Origin: Chelydra serpentina | Taxonomy: Eukaryota; Chordata; Testudines; Chelydridae | DNA: 64,000 nucleotides | Direction: 5' to 3' | Assembly (NCBI GenBank): GCA_037349315.1 | Contig: JBAIAC010000020.1 | Coordinates: 2,170,001 to 2,234,000, forward strand | Shown: positions 13,901 through 21,448 of the stretch, one piece after another | Layout of the letters: every line of letters starts with the position of its first letter | Numbering within the stretch: position 1 is the stretch's first letter | Made by a program: the position numbers and the translations under genes | Notes under the pieces: generated by a model | The model's database searches: none | What the model was told of the DNA's origin: nothing | Seen by the model: the letters and a program-made list of their open reading frames with translations, nothing else

Positions 13901-16900
13901 CCATCACCTCGTTAAACCCGTAACACCCAGGGAAACTGAGTCCCATCCCCTCTGCATGCAATCCCTAGGAAACTAAGAAAACCCCCCCCATAGGCAACAA
14001 GGAAAACAGGAAACTCCCCCATGCTGTCACAGTGTTCTCTCTGTGTGCTATGCTGTCTCTGCACAGATAGCTGATACAGCAGACCTCGATCAAACTGCTC
14101 AATAAGACCACAGACTTGGTTCAGTAATGAAGACACTCAGCCAGGTTAATTGTCAATGAAGCACGGTAATAACACCCAGCAGACTCTATGGGGATATTAA
14201 GACACGTATGCTCACTACAATGGACTCGGCTCAATGAGCAGCAGGACTCCATGCTGCCCCCTAGTCCAGACAGACATCCCCTCTGTGACCCCTCTTTTAT
14301 ACACTGATACAAGCACGTTACATATCAGCCCTCTGACATGGTTAGTTACCACCCTTTACCTTGTACCTGTTGGTTCGCTCAAAACATCTCTAATCATCAC
14401 ACTGTCATCCTGACCTTATCTTCTGGAGGGGTCAGTGTGTCCCAGTACTATCTTTGGGGAGTGTATTTACACTGTAACCTTGTATTGGGGTGTTCTGGTA
14501 CCACCCTTCTGGAATGTGTTTATGTAAATACTTTGTGCCTAGGAGTGCTGGTGTTTTTGCAATGCCACCCCTGTCCTTCCCAAGTTCATGTATTGGATAG
14601 TGAACCTGCAAATAGGCATCTGCTTTGTAACAGGGCCTGACTTTTGCTCATAGTCAGACTTTTGCTAACTTGGCTTTATAGTTCAGGCCTTAGGCCTCAT
14701 ACCAGGCCCTTTATTCCAGGCCTTATGTCTCAGGTTTTCTCTTTCTACTACAAGCCCCATTATTGGTGCCTAATAAATAGAGAAAAATATTTACACGCTA
14801 CATAGACTCATAAACTTTAAGGTCAGAAGGGACCAATATGATCATCTAGTCTGACCTCCTGCAGGCCACAGAATCTCACCCACCCACTCCTGGAATAATC
14901 TTCTCACCTATGTCTCAGCTCTTGAAGTCCTCAAATCATGGTTTAAAGACTTCAAATGCAGAGAATCCTACAGTAAGTGACCCATGCCCCATGCTGCATG
15001 TTATGGATAAAACTTAAATGGTACTTATGTCTTATACCATGATTTTATGTGTGTGTATTTCTGCAACAGCATTTGCTGTTGTGCGTTAATATTAGTGGTG
15101 TTTTACCTAAGAAGAAACTTCAGTGTAGAGAGGATGTGTGCCTTGCATACTAATAGAAGAGGGATCGCCAGGAATAAAAGGAAGCATGGAAAAAGGCATA
15201 TAGATGAGTGGGAGAAGAATAAACAGGGAATGTTGGGGTGAGAATCTGGTGGAGTGAAAGAGGGAATAATGAGAGATGAAGGTGGAGAGGCAGGTGCCCT
15301 GTGCAGAGCCTTGAAAATGTGGATGAAAAGAATGATCCTGATGTGCAGGGTAAGAGGAAGACAATGGAGGGATTAAAGAAGGTGACTGACAGGTGAGGCA
15401 GTAAGACACAGAGCAGGTGAGGAGCCTGACTTGACCTGTTGTGGTTGAAATGGAAATTGGGATGTGAGGTGCAAACTGGGGAGGTGAGAGAGGAGGAGGT
15501 TATGGGAGTTATGGAAGCATGAGATGGCCAAGAACTGGAGACGCATTTTAGGCATAGGGATAGGTAGGGAGAGGTGGATTGTTGAGATGTTGTGAAGAAA
15601 AAACAGACAAGGTTTGTCAGCAGGGAGACAAGGTGAAGATAACACCAAAGTTGTGAATCTGTGCACCAGTTTTAAGACAGAGCTGTCACCAGCAGTGGAG
15701 AAAGGCAGGAGAGTGAAGGGAAGAAGACTGAGTTCAGTTTAAGCCATATGGAGATTAAACTGGCAGCAGGACAGACAGGGGCTGATGTGAGCATTCCCAG
15801 AACTCTCCAGGCAGAGCAGGGGACCCGACTGCACCATCTTAAGTGACTGTGCTGCTTGACGCTCCCCTTCATGCTGGGAGCTCGGGGATGGACCGTGCCT
15901 CTGGAAGATCGATCCTGAAATAAGCCTCCTATTTAAAGACAAATAAACCAATTCCAGAATAGAGCTTCACTCCAGGATTAATTCACCCATTGAGCCCAGG
16001 TTTTAAAGCACTTGTGTTTTGTAACATAACACTAGAATTTCACATCCCTCTGGTCAGTTGTGGTGGCCTTATGATGTGGCAGAGTATTGTGTGATTTTTG
16101 CCTTTAGGGGTGTGTCTGTGTGTGCACACGTGCGTTATACAGCACATAGGACAGGCCTGCACAACTCGTAAAGTGGTGAGGGCCAGATTACTCCAAAGAA
16201 AAAAGCCGAGGGCCGGATGCGAGGAAAGTTGTTGAGCAAAAAAAAAAAATTATTTTTTTATTTTTTTATTTTTTTTTTACCCAGCCCCCCGCGGGCCGCA
16301 CAGAGAGCCGTATGTTGTGCAGGCCTGACATAGGGTTTGGTTCTCTGAGCACTCTGACATGATCCAATGAAGCATTTGCAGTCAATTGAGCTACTCATCT
16401 TCTGATGCACTTTGCTGGGCTGGAGAGCTCAGCACATGTCAGTATCAGACCCCTAGTACTTTTCATAATGATTTTTCCATAACAACACATAGGAAGAATC
16501 CTGCTTCTCTTCACTAAAGGGGTGGGAGCATCTGAGCAGCACGGCCAGGAGCCATCCAGCCACAGCAGGGCAGGATGGGTCAGAGCGATGTGTATGCAAT
16601 ATGCTCCTTATTGCTGCTCACAAAGGAGCAGCTTGTATCTCACCTCCAGAAATTGCTTCCTCCTGGCCCAAAGCCAGCAGATGTCGCTCCCTTGGAGCAA
16701 AAACACAAGAGCAGGGACCTTAGCCAGCTCTTCTGCTGCCTTACTCCAGTACTGGAGTGTAAGAGTGGGAAAAGCTCCCCATGCTCTCCCTGCCCCACGA
16801 CTGGACTTTGCCTGCAGAGTGTATAAATTACTGTCACACAATACCCGTTATGTTGATGTTTATATGGATTTGTCATTTTAAAATTTATTTCTCCCCTGGT

Positions 16901-17550
16901 TTATTCCCTGTCTCTTCTCCTTACACTGAGTGTCCCTGATTCACTCCTTATTAACCAGGGGACTATTCTGGTTTCTCTCCCCAGTTCCCATCACTCTGGA
17001 TCCAGATTGCAAACACCCAGAACTCAAAGTGTCAGAGGATCAGAAAAGAGTCTGGCAAGAACCTGCATCCCCTGAGCTGGATGCAGCCTCCTGGGCCCTG
17101 CTCGTGGTGGGGAAGGAGGGGTTTGTGGCTGGGAGGCAGTACTGGGAGGTGGAGGTGGGGGAGAAACTGGATTGGGAGCTGGGGGTCCTTAGTCAGTCGG
17201 TTAGGGACACAGTGAAAAAAGAGAAGGCAGAGAAAGTCCCTGAGGAGGGATATTGGTCTCTGAAGAGATCCCAGGGAGACTTTTTTTCAAGCATAAAAAA
17301 TGATAAGATTGAAAAGAAGGATATGCCATATAAAGTGATTGGTGTATTTCTGGATCAGGAAGAGGGAAGAATCTCATTTTATGATGCAGGACACATGTTC
17401 CTCATCACAACTATCCCTGCAGAGTTTACTAATAAAATTTTGTATTACCCATTCCTGAGTCCCAGGAACAACACAGGAGAGCAGAAGCCACTAGCAATCC
17501 ACCCCATCAGAGTCCCTATTCCTTTAAAGCCTCTGAGAAAGGAAAAATGA
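1809..17550 (+). CDS. butyrophilin-like gene, 3' half (TM + heptad exons + B30.2)
   Basis: This is a type I membrane protein gene of the butyrophilin/BTN-like family. These proteins sit at the cell surface and use an intracellular B30.2 (PRY-SPRY) domain for ligand sensing or immune modulation. Nine exons can be placed: 1809-1907 (TM), 2584-2610, 4430-4456, 7852-7878, 8402-8428, 10116-10142, 12607-12627, 12828-12854 and 16985-17550. Every junction breaks a codon after its first base, so the exons join in one open frame. The seven tiny exons encode a charged stalk that ends in FRRAQSYA, and the B30.2 exon follows with ITLDPD. Signal peptide and Ig exons are not in the window. The coding part seen is intact, so the gene may be functional. 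The exact BTN subfamily cannot be assigned. Confidence 0.85.
1948..2110. repeat. AT-rich microsatellite (AATAG-type)
   Basis: Irregular iterations of AAATAGAATAG and AAACAGATTAAATA lie directly after the transmembrane exon donor. This is simple-sequence expansion inside the intron. Confidence 0.8.
2213..2378. mobile_element. palindromic Penelope-type repeat (inverted dimer)
   Basis: The left arm, starting about 2219 (CAAAGAGTCCTGTGGCACC), is repeated as its reverse complement at about 2309-2374. A short loop lies between them that contains TCTGAAGAAGTGGG. The same sequence family forms one end of the Penelope-like element at 38428-38904 and of the copy at 11618-11925. The assignment to Penelope-like elements rests on that longer copy. 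Confidence 0.65.
2584..2610 (+). CDS. BTN-like mini-exon 1 (27 nt)
   Basis: A 27-nt phase 1-1 exon with pyrimidine tract plus CAG before it and GTAAGT after it, encoding NNYTTSCS. A paralogous copy at 27778-27804 keeps both splice sites. Confidence 0.7.
2758..3116. mobile_element. non-autonomous hAT element
   Basis: The termini CAGTAGCATAGCCAGC and GCTGGCTACGCCACTG are imperfect inverted repeats. The element is flanked by the 8-bp direct repeat CTAGGTTT (2750-2757 and 3117-3124). The paralogous block at 27945-27952 has the uninterrupted 8-bp site. An 8-bp duplication with CAG...CTG ends is diagnostic of hAT transposition. The interior is GC-rich with no transposase. Confidence 0.93.
3578..3599. 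repeat. (AT)n microsatellite
   Basis: Eleven uninterrupted TA units within an intron of the BTN-like gene. Confidence 0.9.
4430..4456 (+). CDS. BTN-like mini-exon 2 (27 nt)
   Basis: Acceptor TTTGCAG and donor GTAAAT bound a phase 1-1 exon encoding VNEKKTMEE, a charged heptad-like stretch. Confidence 0.72.
4560..4765 (+). mobile_element. Cry I-type tRNA-derived SINE
   Basis: The head GGGGGAGGGATAGCTCAGTG carries a Pol III A box (TAGCTCAGTGG), and the B box GAGTTCAATCC follows about 40 nt later. The body GGGGGCCATTTAGGGATCTG continues into a CR1-like tail (CAATGACCTTTCAAGG). This matches the tortoise Pol III SINE/Cry I family known from cryptodiran turtles. It is not a functional tRNA gene, because no cloverleaf 3' half is present. 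Confidence 0.88.
4944..5333. mobile_element. degenerate MITE with terminal hairpin
   Basis: The ends GCTAGGTACACACTACAGCT and the complement of CTTTCTGGTGTGGCCA form imperfect inverted repeats of the turtle 'GTCTACACTA' MITE type. Near the right end, CTTACAGTGGTGCAGCTGCA (5275-5294) is followed by its reverse complement (5299-5318). A CR1 tail is inserted near the left end. Confidence 0.65.
4980..5066 (-). mobile_element. CR1 3' tail inserted in the MITE
   Basis: About 87 bp of the CR1 3' terminus (tail repeats ATAGAATC, then CTCAGGGTTGGAAGGG) interrupt the MITE at 4944-5333. It is therefore younger than that MITE. Confidence 0.85.
5541..6494 (+). mobile_element. CR1 LINE, 3' RT portion
   Basis: A plus-strand copy that starts in the RT palm ([22 protein letters not shown]) and runs to the C-terminal MI stop and the ATTCTATG tail. 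It interrupts paralogous block A1: the sequence on both sides is contiguous at about 28980-29010 in the other copy. One codon is missing in the MIR-LEH region relative to sister copies, but the frame remains open. Confidence 0.95.
6495..7851. other. intron, no gene seen
   Basis: AT-rich intronic sequence with a GGAAA-type simple repeat at about 6540-6580. The ORFs around 7265-7556 have no start context, family similarity or splice logic. Confidence 0.5.
7852..7878 (+). CDS. BTN-like mini-exon 3 (27 nt)
   Basis: Acceptor TTTCTTTCAG and donor GTGAGA bound a phase 1-1 exon encoding EKERLLCSL. Confidence 0.75.
   Translation, partial: KKNVCSAH
8255..8330 (+). mobile_element. old CR1 3' fragment
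   Basis: AGGAGGTCAGGCTAGATGATC is the diverged 3' end typical of older amniote CR1 families. Confidence 0.6.
8402..8428 (+). CDS. BTN-like mini-exon 4 (27 nt)
   Basis: Acceptor CTCTGTTAG and donor GTAAGT bound a phase 1-1 exon encoding ETNKRTDHI. Confidence 0.72.
   Translation, partial: RPTKGQIT
8429..10115. other. intron, no gene seen
   Basis: Pyrimidine-rich and AT-rich stretches without recognisable exons or repeats. The 127-residue ORF at 8834-9217 is low-complexity (Ser/Leu/Phe-rich) and looks like chance. Confidence 0.5.
10116..10142 (+). CDS. BTN-like mini-exon 5 (27 nt)
   Basis: Acceptor TTTTGCAG and donor GTAAGA bound a phase 1-1 exon encoding AIQDIQENI, compatible with a coiled coil. 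Confidence 0.75.
10265..10730 (-). mobile_element. old CR1 3' fragment
   Basis: CACTGGGTCATAGCAAAGGT and the CATCTAGCCCACTATCCTGT segment match the diverged CR1 3' region, read antisense to the gene. The frame is decayed. Confidence 0.65.
10776..11130. repeat. ancient interspersed repeat, several degenerate units
   Basis: After an ATT microsatellite, units containing TGCTAGG(A/T)GCTGTACAA and ATTACAGTAGC recur about three times. This resembles an old amniote LINE/SINE 3' end. The family is not assigned. Confidence 0.45.
11618..11925. mobile_element. Penelope-type palindromic repeat
   Basis: AACAGGAGTACTTGTGGCAC at the left is matched by its reverse complement near 11848-11880 (GTACCACAAGTACTCCTGTT), followed by AACACGGCTGCTAATCTGAA. 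The arrangement is the same inverted dimer as at 2213-2378, with a longer spacer. Confidence 0.6.
12607..12627 (+). CDS. BTN-like mini-exon 6 (21 nt)
   Basis: Acceptor CATTTCAG and donor GTAAGT bound a 21-nt exon encoding exactly one heptad, DRLSGEL. Heptad exons of 21 nt are a hallmark of BTN cytoplasmic stalks. Confidence 0.78.
12828..12854 (+). CDS. BTN-like mini-exon 7 (27 nt)
   Basis: Acceptor CTCTGTAG and donor GTAAGG bound an exon encoding DFRRAQSYA, the conserved linker placed just before B30.2 in BTN and related proteins. Confidence 0.85.
13214..14800. repeat. GC-rich interspersed repeat, possibly LTR-like
   Basis: A sharp rise in GC begins at TGTCACGGACTCGCAGG, inside an otherwise AT-rich intron. 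It runs to an AATAAATAG segment near 14770. A TGTCAC start is common in turtle ERV LTRs, but no matching end or target-site duplication was found. The ORFs inside are GC-rich and have no recognisable domain. The family and strand are not settled. Confidence 0.4.
14806..14990 (-). mobile_element. old CR1 3' fragment
   Basis: TTTAAGGTCAGAAGGGACCA and GATCATCTAGTCTGACCTCC are the 3' end of an old amniote CR1 in antisense orientation. Confidence 0.75.
15000..16151. other. intron with possible ancient repeat, no gene
   Basis: Purine-rich sequence at 15240-15800 (GTGCCCTGTGCAGAGCCTTG and similar) looks like a degenerate ancient repeat. No exon was identified. Confidence 0.4.
16152..16327. mobile_element. 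short hAT MITE
   Basis: The ends CAGGCCTGCACAAC and GTTGTGCAGGCCTG are perfect inverted repeats. Flanks ACATAGGA and ACATAGGG are a near-perfect 8-bp duplication. The interior contains a T-rich run. It lies in the last intron before the B30.2 exon. Confidence 0.88.
16985..17550 (+). CDS. BTN-like B30.2 (PRY-SPRY) terminal exon
   Basis: The acceptor TCTCCCCAG leads into [18 protein letters not shown] (the PRY/LDP motif). Next come a [13 protein letters not shown] segment (WEV motif), [10 protein letters not shown], the EEGYWSL segment and the [17 protein letters not shown] strand pair. The order and spacing match a complete B30.2 domain of about 170 residues. The stop TGA follows a basic tail. 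The phase-1 acceptor supplies two bases that complete a Val codon with the preceding exon. There are no frameshifts or premature stops. The 16,930 ATG upstream in the same frame is intronic and is not a plausible start. Confidence 0.93.
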
Positions 17551-17731
17551 GATCTAGTTACTTTGGAGAAGTAAAACTCAAAACAGAGAAGAGAAGGGAA
17601 TGTAAACATGTGACACACCAGAAACAGTAAAATAAGCAAAGTAGAAACTGAAGATTAAATAAAACACATAAAACAGAAGAAAAAGAGACAAAAACGCTTG
17701 TTGTAAGCTTGTTGACTCAGAAGTTGAAATC

Positions 17732-17737
17732 AATAAA
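17732..17737 (+). terminator. poly(A) signal of the BTN-like gene
   Basis: AATAAA lies about 180 nt after the B30.2 stop codon. This is consistent with a short 3' UTR for the gene that ends at 17,550. Confidence 0.7.
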
Positions 17738-17750
17738 TTCCGAAAGGAAT

Positions 17751-19483
17751 GAGACTTGTCTCCATATAAATATTTTATTTAACTTTCTGTTGCATTTTTA
17801 AAAAATACTTTAATGACAAAATATTGGGGGCATATGTTGAGATGGAGGGAAAATGAAAGTGTGATATTGCCAAGCAATGTAGCAATAGTCAGAAAAGATA
17901 CCATTATGTATAAAGAGAAGAGGATAAAATCTTGCAATTATTCAATTGCTGGTTAAGAATGATACAGGAATGGTTATGAAGAAAAATTAAATTTCTAACA
18001 CAAACCCTGTACCCCAAAAAGCATATTAGTTCTCCCCTGTGACATCTAAAGCAATAATATTCAGAGAGAGTTTGATTATGCAATATATTTACAAATTAAG
18101 GTTATGAATAGTGTCTAACTTTATGCCCTCTTGGAAGTTCTGGGATGTTTTTTCTGACCTTTTTAATGTGGTTAGACCACAAGGAATGGTGTTGTTATTT
18201 TGATGTATTTTTTATTAAACTGTCCAATATTTCTGTAAACATTGAACTTTTCAAACATTGAACATTTCAAATATTATTCTTCCTCTATAAGGAATCTAAA
18301 GCTGCTTATTTCAACACAACTGAAACAATTCAAAAATATCTGGTGCTTTAAAATCAATTTGAGCATCACCTGTCCAACAAATACAACCTGAAATAATCCA
18401 TTTGGATAATACAGCATCCTCATAGCTGTATATGCTTACCATTTAGATTCCTGAAAGCTGTCTTTTCAATTATACCAACTTCTTTCGGTTCTTTGGTGTA
18501 TCCAAATAAACTGTCCTGAGTAAAATCCATCTTGAAGATTTGGTGCTCTTATATACAGGCTGGGTGGGTCAATGTGCAGAATAACTTTGAGGAGGCAGAT
18601 TTCCTGTGGTGCAGTTGTGCCAGGAACAAATTATGCAATGTAAGTGGAGGATTAATTTCCTATGAGCATATTATGAGGTGTAGTCTTTCCTAAGGGACAG
18701 AATATGGAGTGTAATTCCTCTGCAAAGTAGATTAGGGGAACCTTTCAACCAGAAACACATTATAAAGTGTCATTCCCCCTGGCACAGAGGTTATGGGATA
18801 CAAGTCTGACAGGGTGAAAGATAAAGGGGGGCAGTTCATCTTGGGGGTAGATAATGTTATTCAGCCCATCTTCTCTGGTGCATCTTTTGGGGGTTCTAGC
18901 CAGGCCTATACATCCTGCTATCAGTGGCTGGCTGGGTTGGGCCATCAGTGGGGCGATATGGGGCCCTCATTGTTGGGTGGCCCAAGTTGGGCAGGAGCTG
19001 CTCACCCTCTGAGCCAGGCCCCTACAGAGCCTGGAGCTGCCTCAGGAGTCAGTTGCCAGGACAAGGCACTGACAGAGCAAAAGCCCTGCCTGAGCAGAGC
19101 GATATCTGGATGCCCTGGTGCATGTGGAGAGGGCAGGGAGGGGAGGGGGCACGGTATCATTAAGAGGCATTCCTGGGGCTTGCCCTTATTGAGGACTCAT
19201 CCTCTAAAAGTGAGGGTCAAGCTTCTCAGAGTTCATATGAGGGGTCACCTCCTCCCACAGCCTCATCCCCATCACCTGCAAGTCAGGGCTCTCATGAAAT
19301 CACTAGCACCACCATAGCTTGACAGGAAACAGACTTCCCTTCCTGCAAAAATGATGGAGATTTCCAAACAATGTCATGACCTACACTGGGATGAAATTGA
19401 GATCTGTCCATTTTTTTCCCAAAAGACAGAGACAAAGAGAGATATCAGAGGGAGAAACTCAGCCACCCTTAAAAGTGCACTCA
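17751..19483. other. intergenic, degenerate tandem repeat, no gene
   Basis: After the BTN-like 3' UTR the sequence is AT-rich. At about 18595-18800, degenerate units of roughly 45 nt share the form ATTATGRRGTGTARTYYYYC. The ORFs at 18793-19317 show no recognisable domain. Confidence 0.45.
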
Positions 19484-19491
19484 CCTGGCAT

Positions 19492-20171
19492 CAGGGCCGG
19501 CTCTAACCTTTTTGCAGCCCCAAGCAAAAAAAGATAAATAAATAAACACTGAGCGCCACCCCTCCCCGGAAAAAAAAGCAAATGAGCCCCGCCCCACCGA
19601 AACAACCCCCCCTCCCACGAGCCACCTCGCAGAAACAACCACCCCTCCCCCGAGCCCCACACCGCTGAGCCGAAACAACCCCCCCTTCCACGAGCCCTGC
19701 GCCGCCCTGCTGAAACAACCGCCCCCCCTCCCCAGAGCCCCACGCCATCCCACCGAAACAACCCCCCCTCCACTCCCCAGAGCCCCGCACCGCCGAGCCA
19801 AAACAAGTGCCCCCTCCCCTAAGCCCTGCGCACCCCACCGAAACAACCCCCCCTTCCCTCCCCCGAGCCCCGCGCCACCCTGCTGAAACCCCCCTCCCGT
19901 CTCCCGAGCCACCCCGCTGAAACAACCCCCCTCCCCTCTCCTGAGCCGCCCCGCTGAAACAATCGCCCCTCCCCTCCCCAAAGCCACCCTGCTGAAACAA
20001 CCCCTCCTCCTCTTCCCTTCCCCAAGCCCCGCGCCGCCGCCAAAGTAAAAAAAAAACAACAACCCCGAGCGCCGCCAAAGAAAAAAAACCCAAACAAACC
20101 CCAAGCGCCGCCCCTTGCAAGGTGCCGCCCCAAGCACGTGCTTGGTTGGCTGGTGCCTGGAGCTGGCCCTG
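19492..20171. mobile_element. hAT element carrying a C-rich minisatellite
   Basis: The termini CAGGGCCGGCTCTA and TGGAGCTGGCCCTG are inverted repeats, and CCTGGCAT (19484-19491 and 20172-20179) is a perfect 8-bp duplication. The interior from about 19550 to 20040 consists of roughly 35-45 nt units of the form GAGCC(C)CGC...GAAACAACCCCCCCTCCC. The long minus-strand Gly/Ala/Arg-rich ORFs here are by-products of the repeat. Confidence 0.9.
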
Positions 20172-20365
20172 CCTGGCATGTAGAAAACCTAGATTCAAGC
20201 CCCTTCTTCAACCCATTCACAGGAGGGACTTGAATCTGCTTTGTTCACACCACCCAGTAGTTCCCTAAGTCTGGAGGTGTGATGCTGGCAGACCAGATCA
20301 TGTCAGAGTGTATTCAAGTCAATTCACTTGTGTATTAGTATAGATCAAAATGAGTGCAAATGTAA

Positions 20366-21448
20366 GGGTATGTCTACACTACGAGACTAGTTCGATTTTT
20401 GTAAAACCGAACTTGTGAACCCGATATTTCCAGGTCGATTGTTCGAATCCACACCAGGGATCTTTATTCGAATTTCCGAGTCCACAGTACGGGGGCAAGC
20501 GTCGACATTGCAAGCGGTGCACTGTGGGTAGCTATCCCACAGTTCCCGCAGTCCCCCCTGCCCACTGGAATTCTGGGTGTAGCCCCCAGTGCCTTGTGGG
20601 AACGAAATTGTGTCAAGGGTCGGTATACGTACATTTCGTCACTCGACCCACACTTCCGCCTTCCCTACGTGAAAGTGCCGGCGGGGAATGAATTCGCGCC
20701 CTTTTCCTGTGGCTGATAGCTCGGACGCCACAGGACAGTGAGCATGGAGCCCTCCGCGATTATCGCTGATGTTCTGTCCGTAGCCAACACCTCGCGCCTT
20801 ATAGCGCACCTTTTCCAGACTCAGATGCAGAGAAATCGGGAGAGGAGACAACGGAAGCTCCGGGAGTACTTGAACTCTGAGAGGGGCATGGATCTCTTGC
20901 AAAGCGCTGGACCCCGGCCCCTAGACATCATGGTGGCAATGGGTCATGTTGATCCCGTGGAACGGCGATTCTGGGCAAGGGAAACAAGCACTGACTGGTG
21001 GGACCGCATAGTGCTGCAGGTCTGGGATGAGTCCCAGTGGCTGCGAAACTTTCGGATGCGTAAGTGCACTTTTATGGAACTTTGTGAGTTGCTGTCCCCT
21101 GCCCTGAAGCGCCAGGACACCCGGATGCGAGCGGCCCTCACTATCCAGAAGCGAGTGGCCATAGCCCTGTGGAAGCTTGCAACCCCTGACAGCTACCGGT
21201 CAGTAGCAAACCAATTTGGAGTGGGCAAGTCTACCGTGGGGGTTGCTGTGATGCAGGTAGCCCGTGCAATCGTTGACCTGCTGCTCCACAAAGTAGTGAC
21301 CCTGGGAGACGTGCAGGCGATCATAGATGGCTTCGCTGCAATGGGATTCCCAAACTGCGGTGGGGCCATAGATGGGGGACACATCCCTATCCTGGGACCG
21401 GAGCACCAGGGCAGCCAGTACATTAACCGAAAGGGCTATTTTTCTATG
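20366..21448 (+). mobile_element. PIF/Harbinger DNA transposon, 3'-truncated
   Basis: The 5' terminus GGGTATGTCTACACTACG is preceded by TAA, the 3-bp target typical of Harbinger. The right half was lost where a CR1 joins. The internal leader contains CACTGTGGGTAGCTATCCCA. The terminus resembles those of the MITEs at 42840 and 63429. Confidence 0.85.
20744..21448 (+). pseudogene. Harbinger transposase, truncated
   Basis: The ATG within AGCATGGAG opens a frame with an N-terminal basic stretch (RNRERRQRKLREYL). It continues into a helical region with WKLATPDSYRSVANQFGVGK and STVGVAV, the helix-turn-helix-like part of DDE_Tnp_4 transposases. [11 protein letters not shown] supplies the first catalytic Asp. 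The remaining catalytic residues are absent because the frame runs into CR1 sequence near 21,449. About 235 residues remain of a usual length of roughly 350-400. A GTG 6 nt upstream is a less likely start. Confidence 0.85.

Noticed and set aside
16522..16881. 119-codon ORF before the B30.2 exon
   Set aside because: Two plus and two minus frames overlap here. There is no family similarity and it lies within the final BTN-like intron.
19459..20220. Four overlapping minus-strand ORFs of 115-232 codons
   Set aside because: They arise from the C-rich minisatellite inside a hAT element. Composition is Gly/Arg/Ala only and three frames are open at once.
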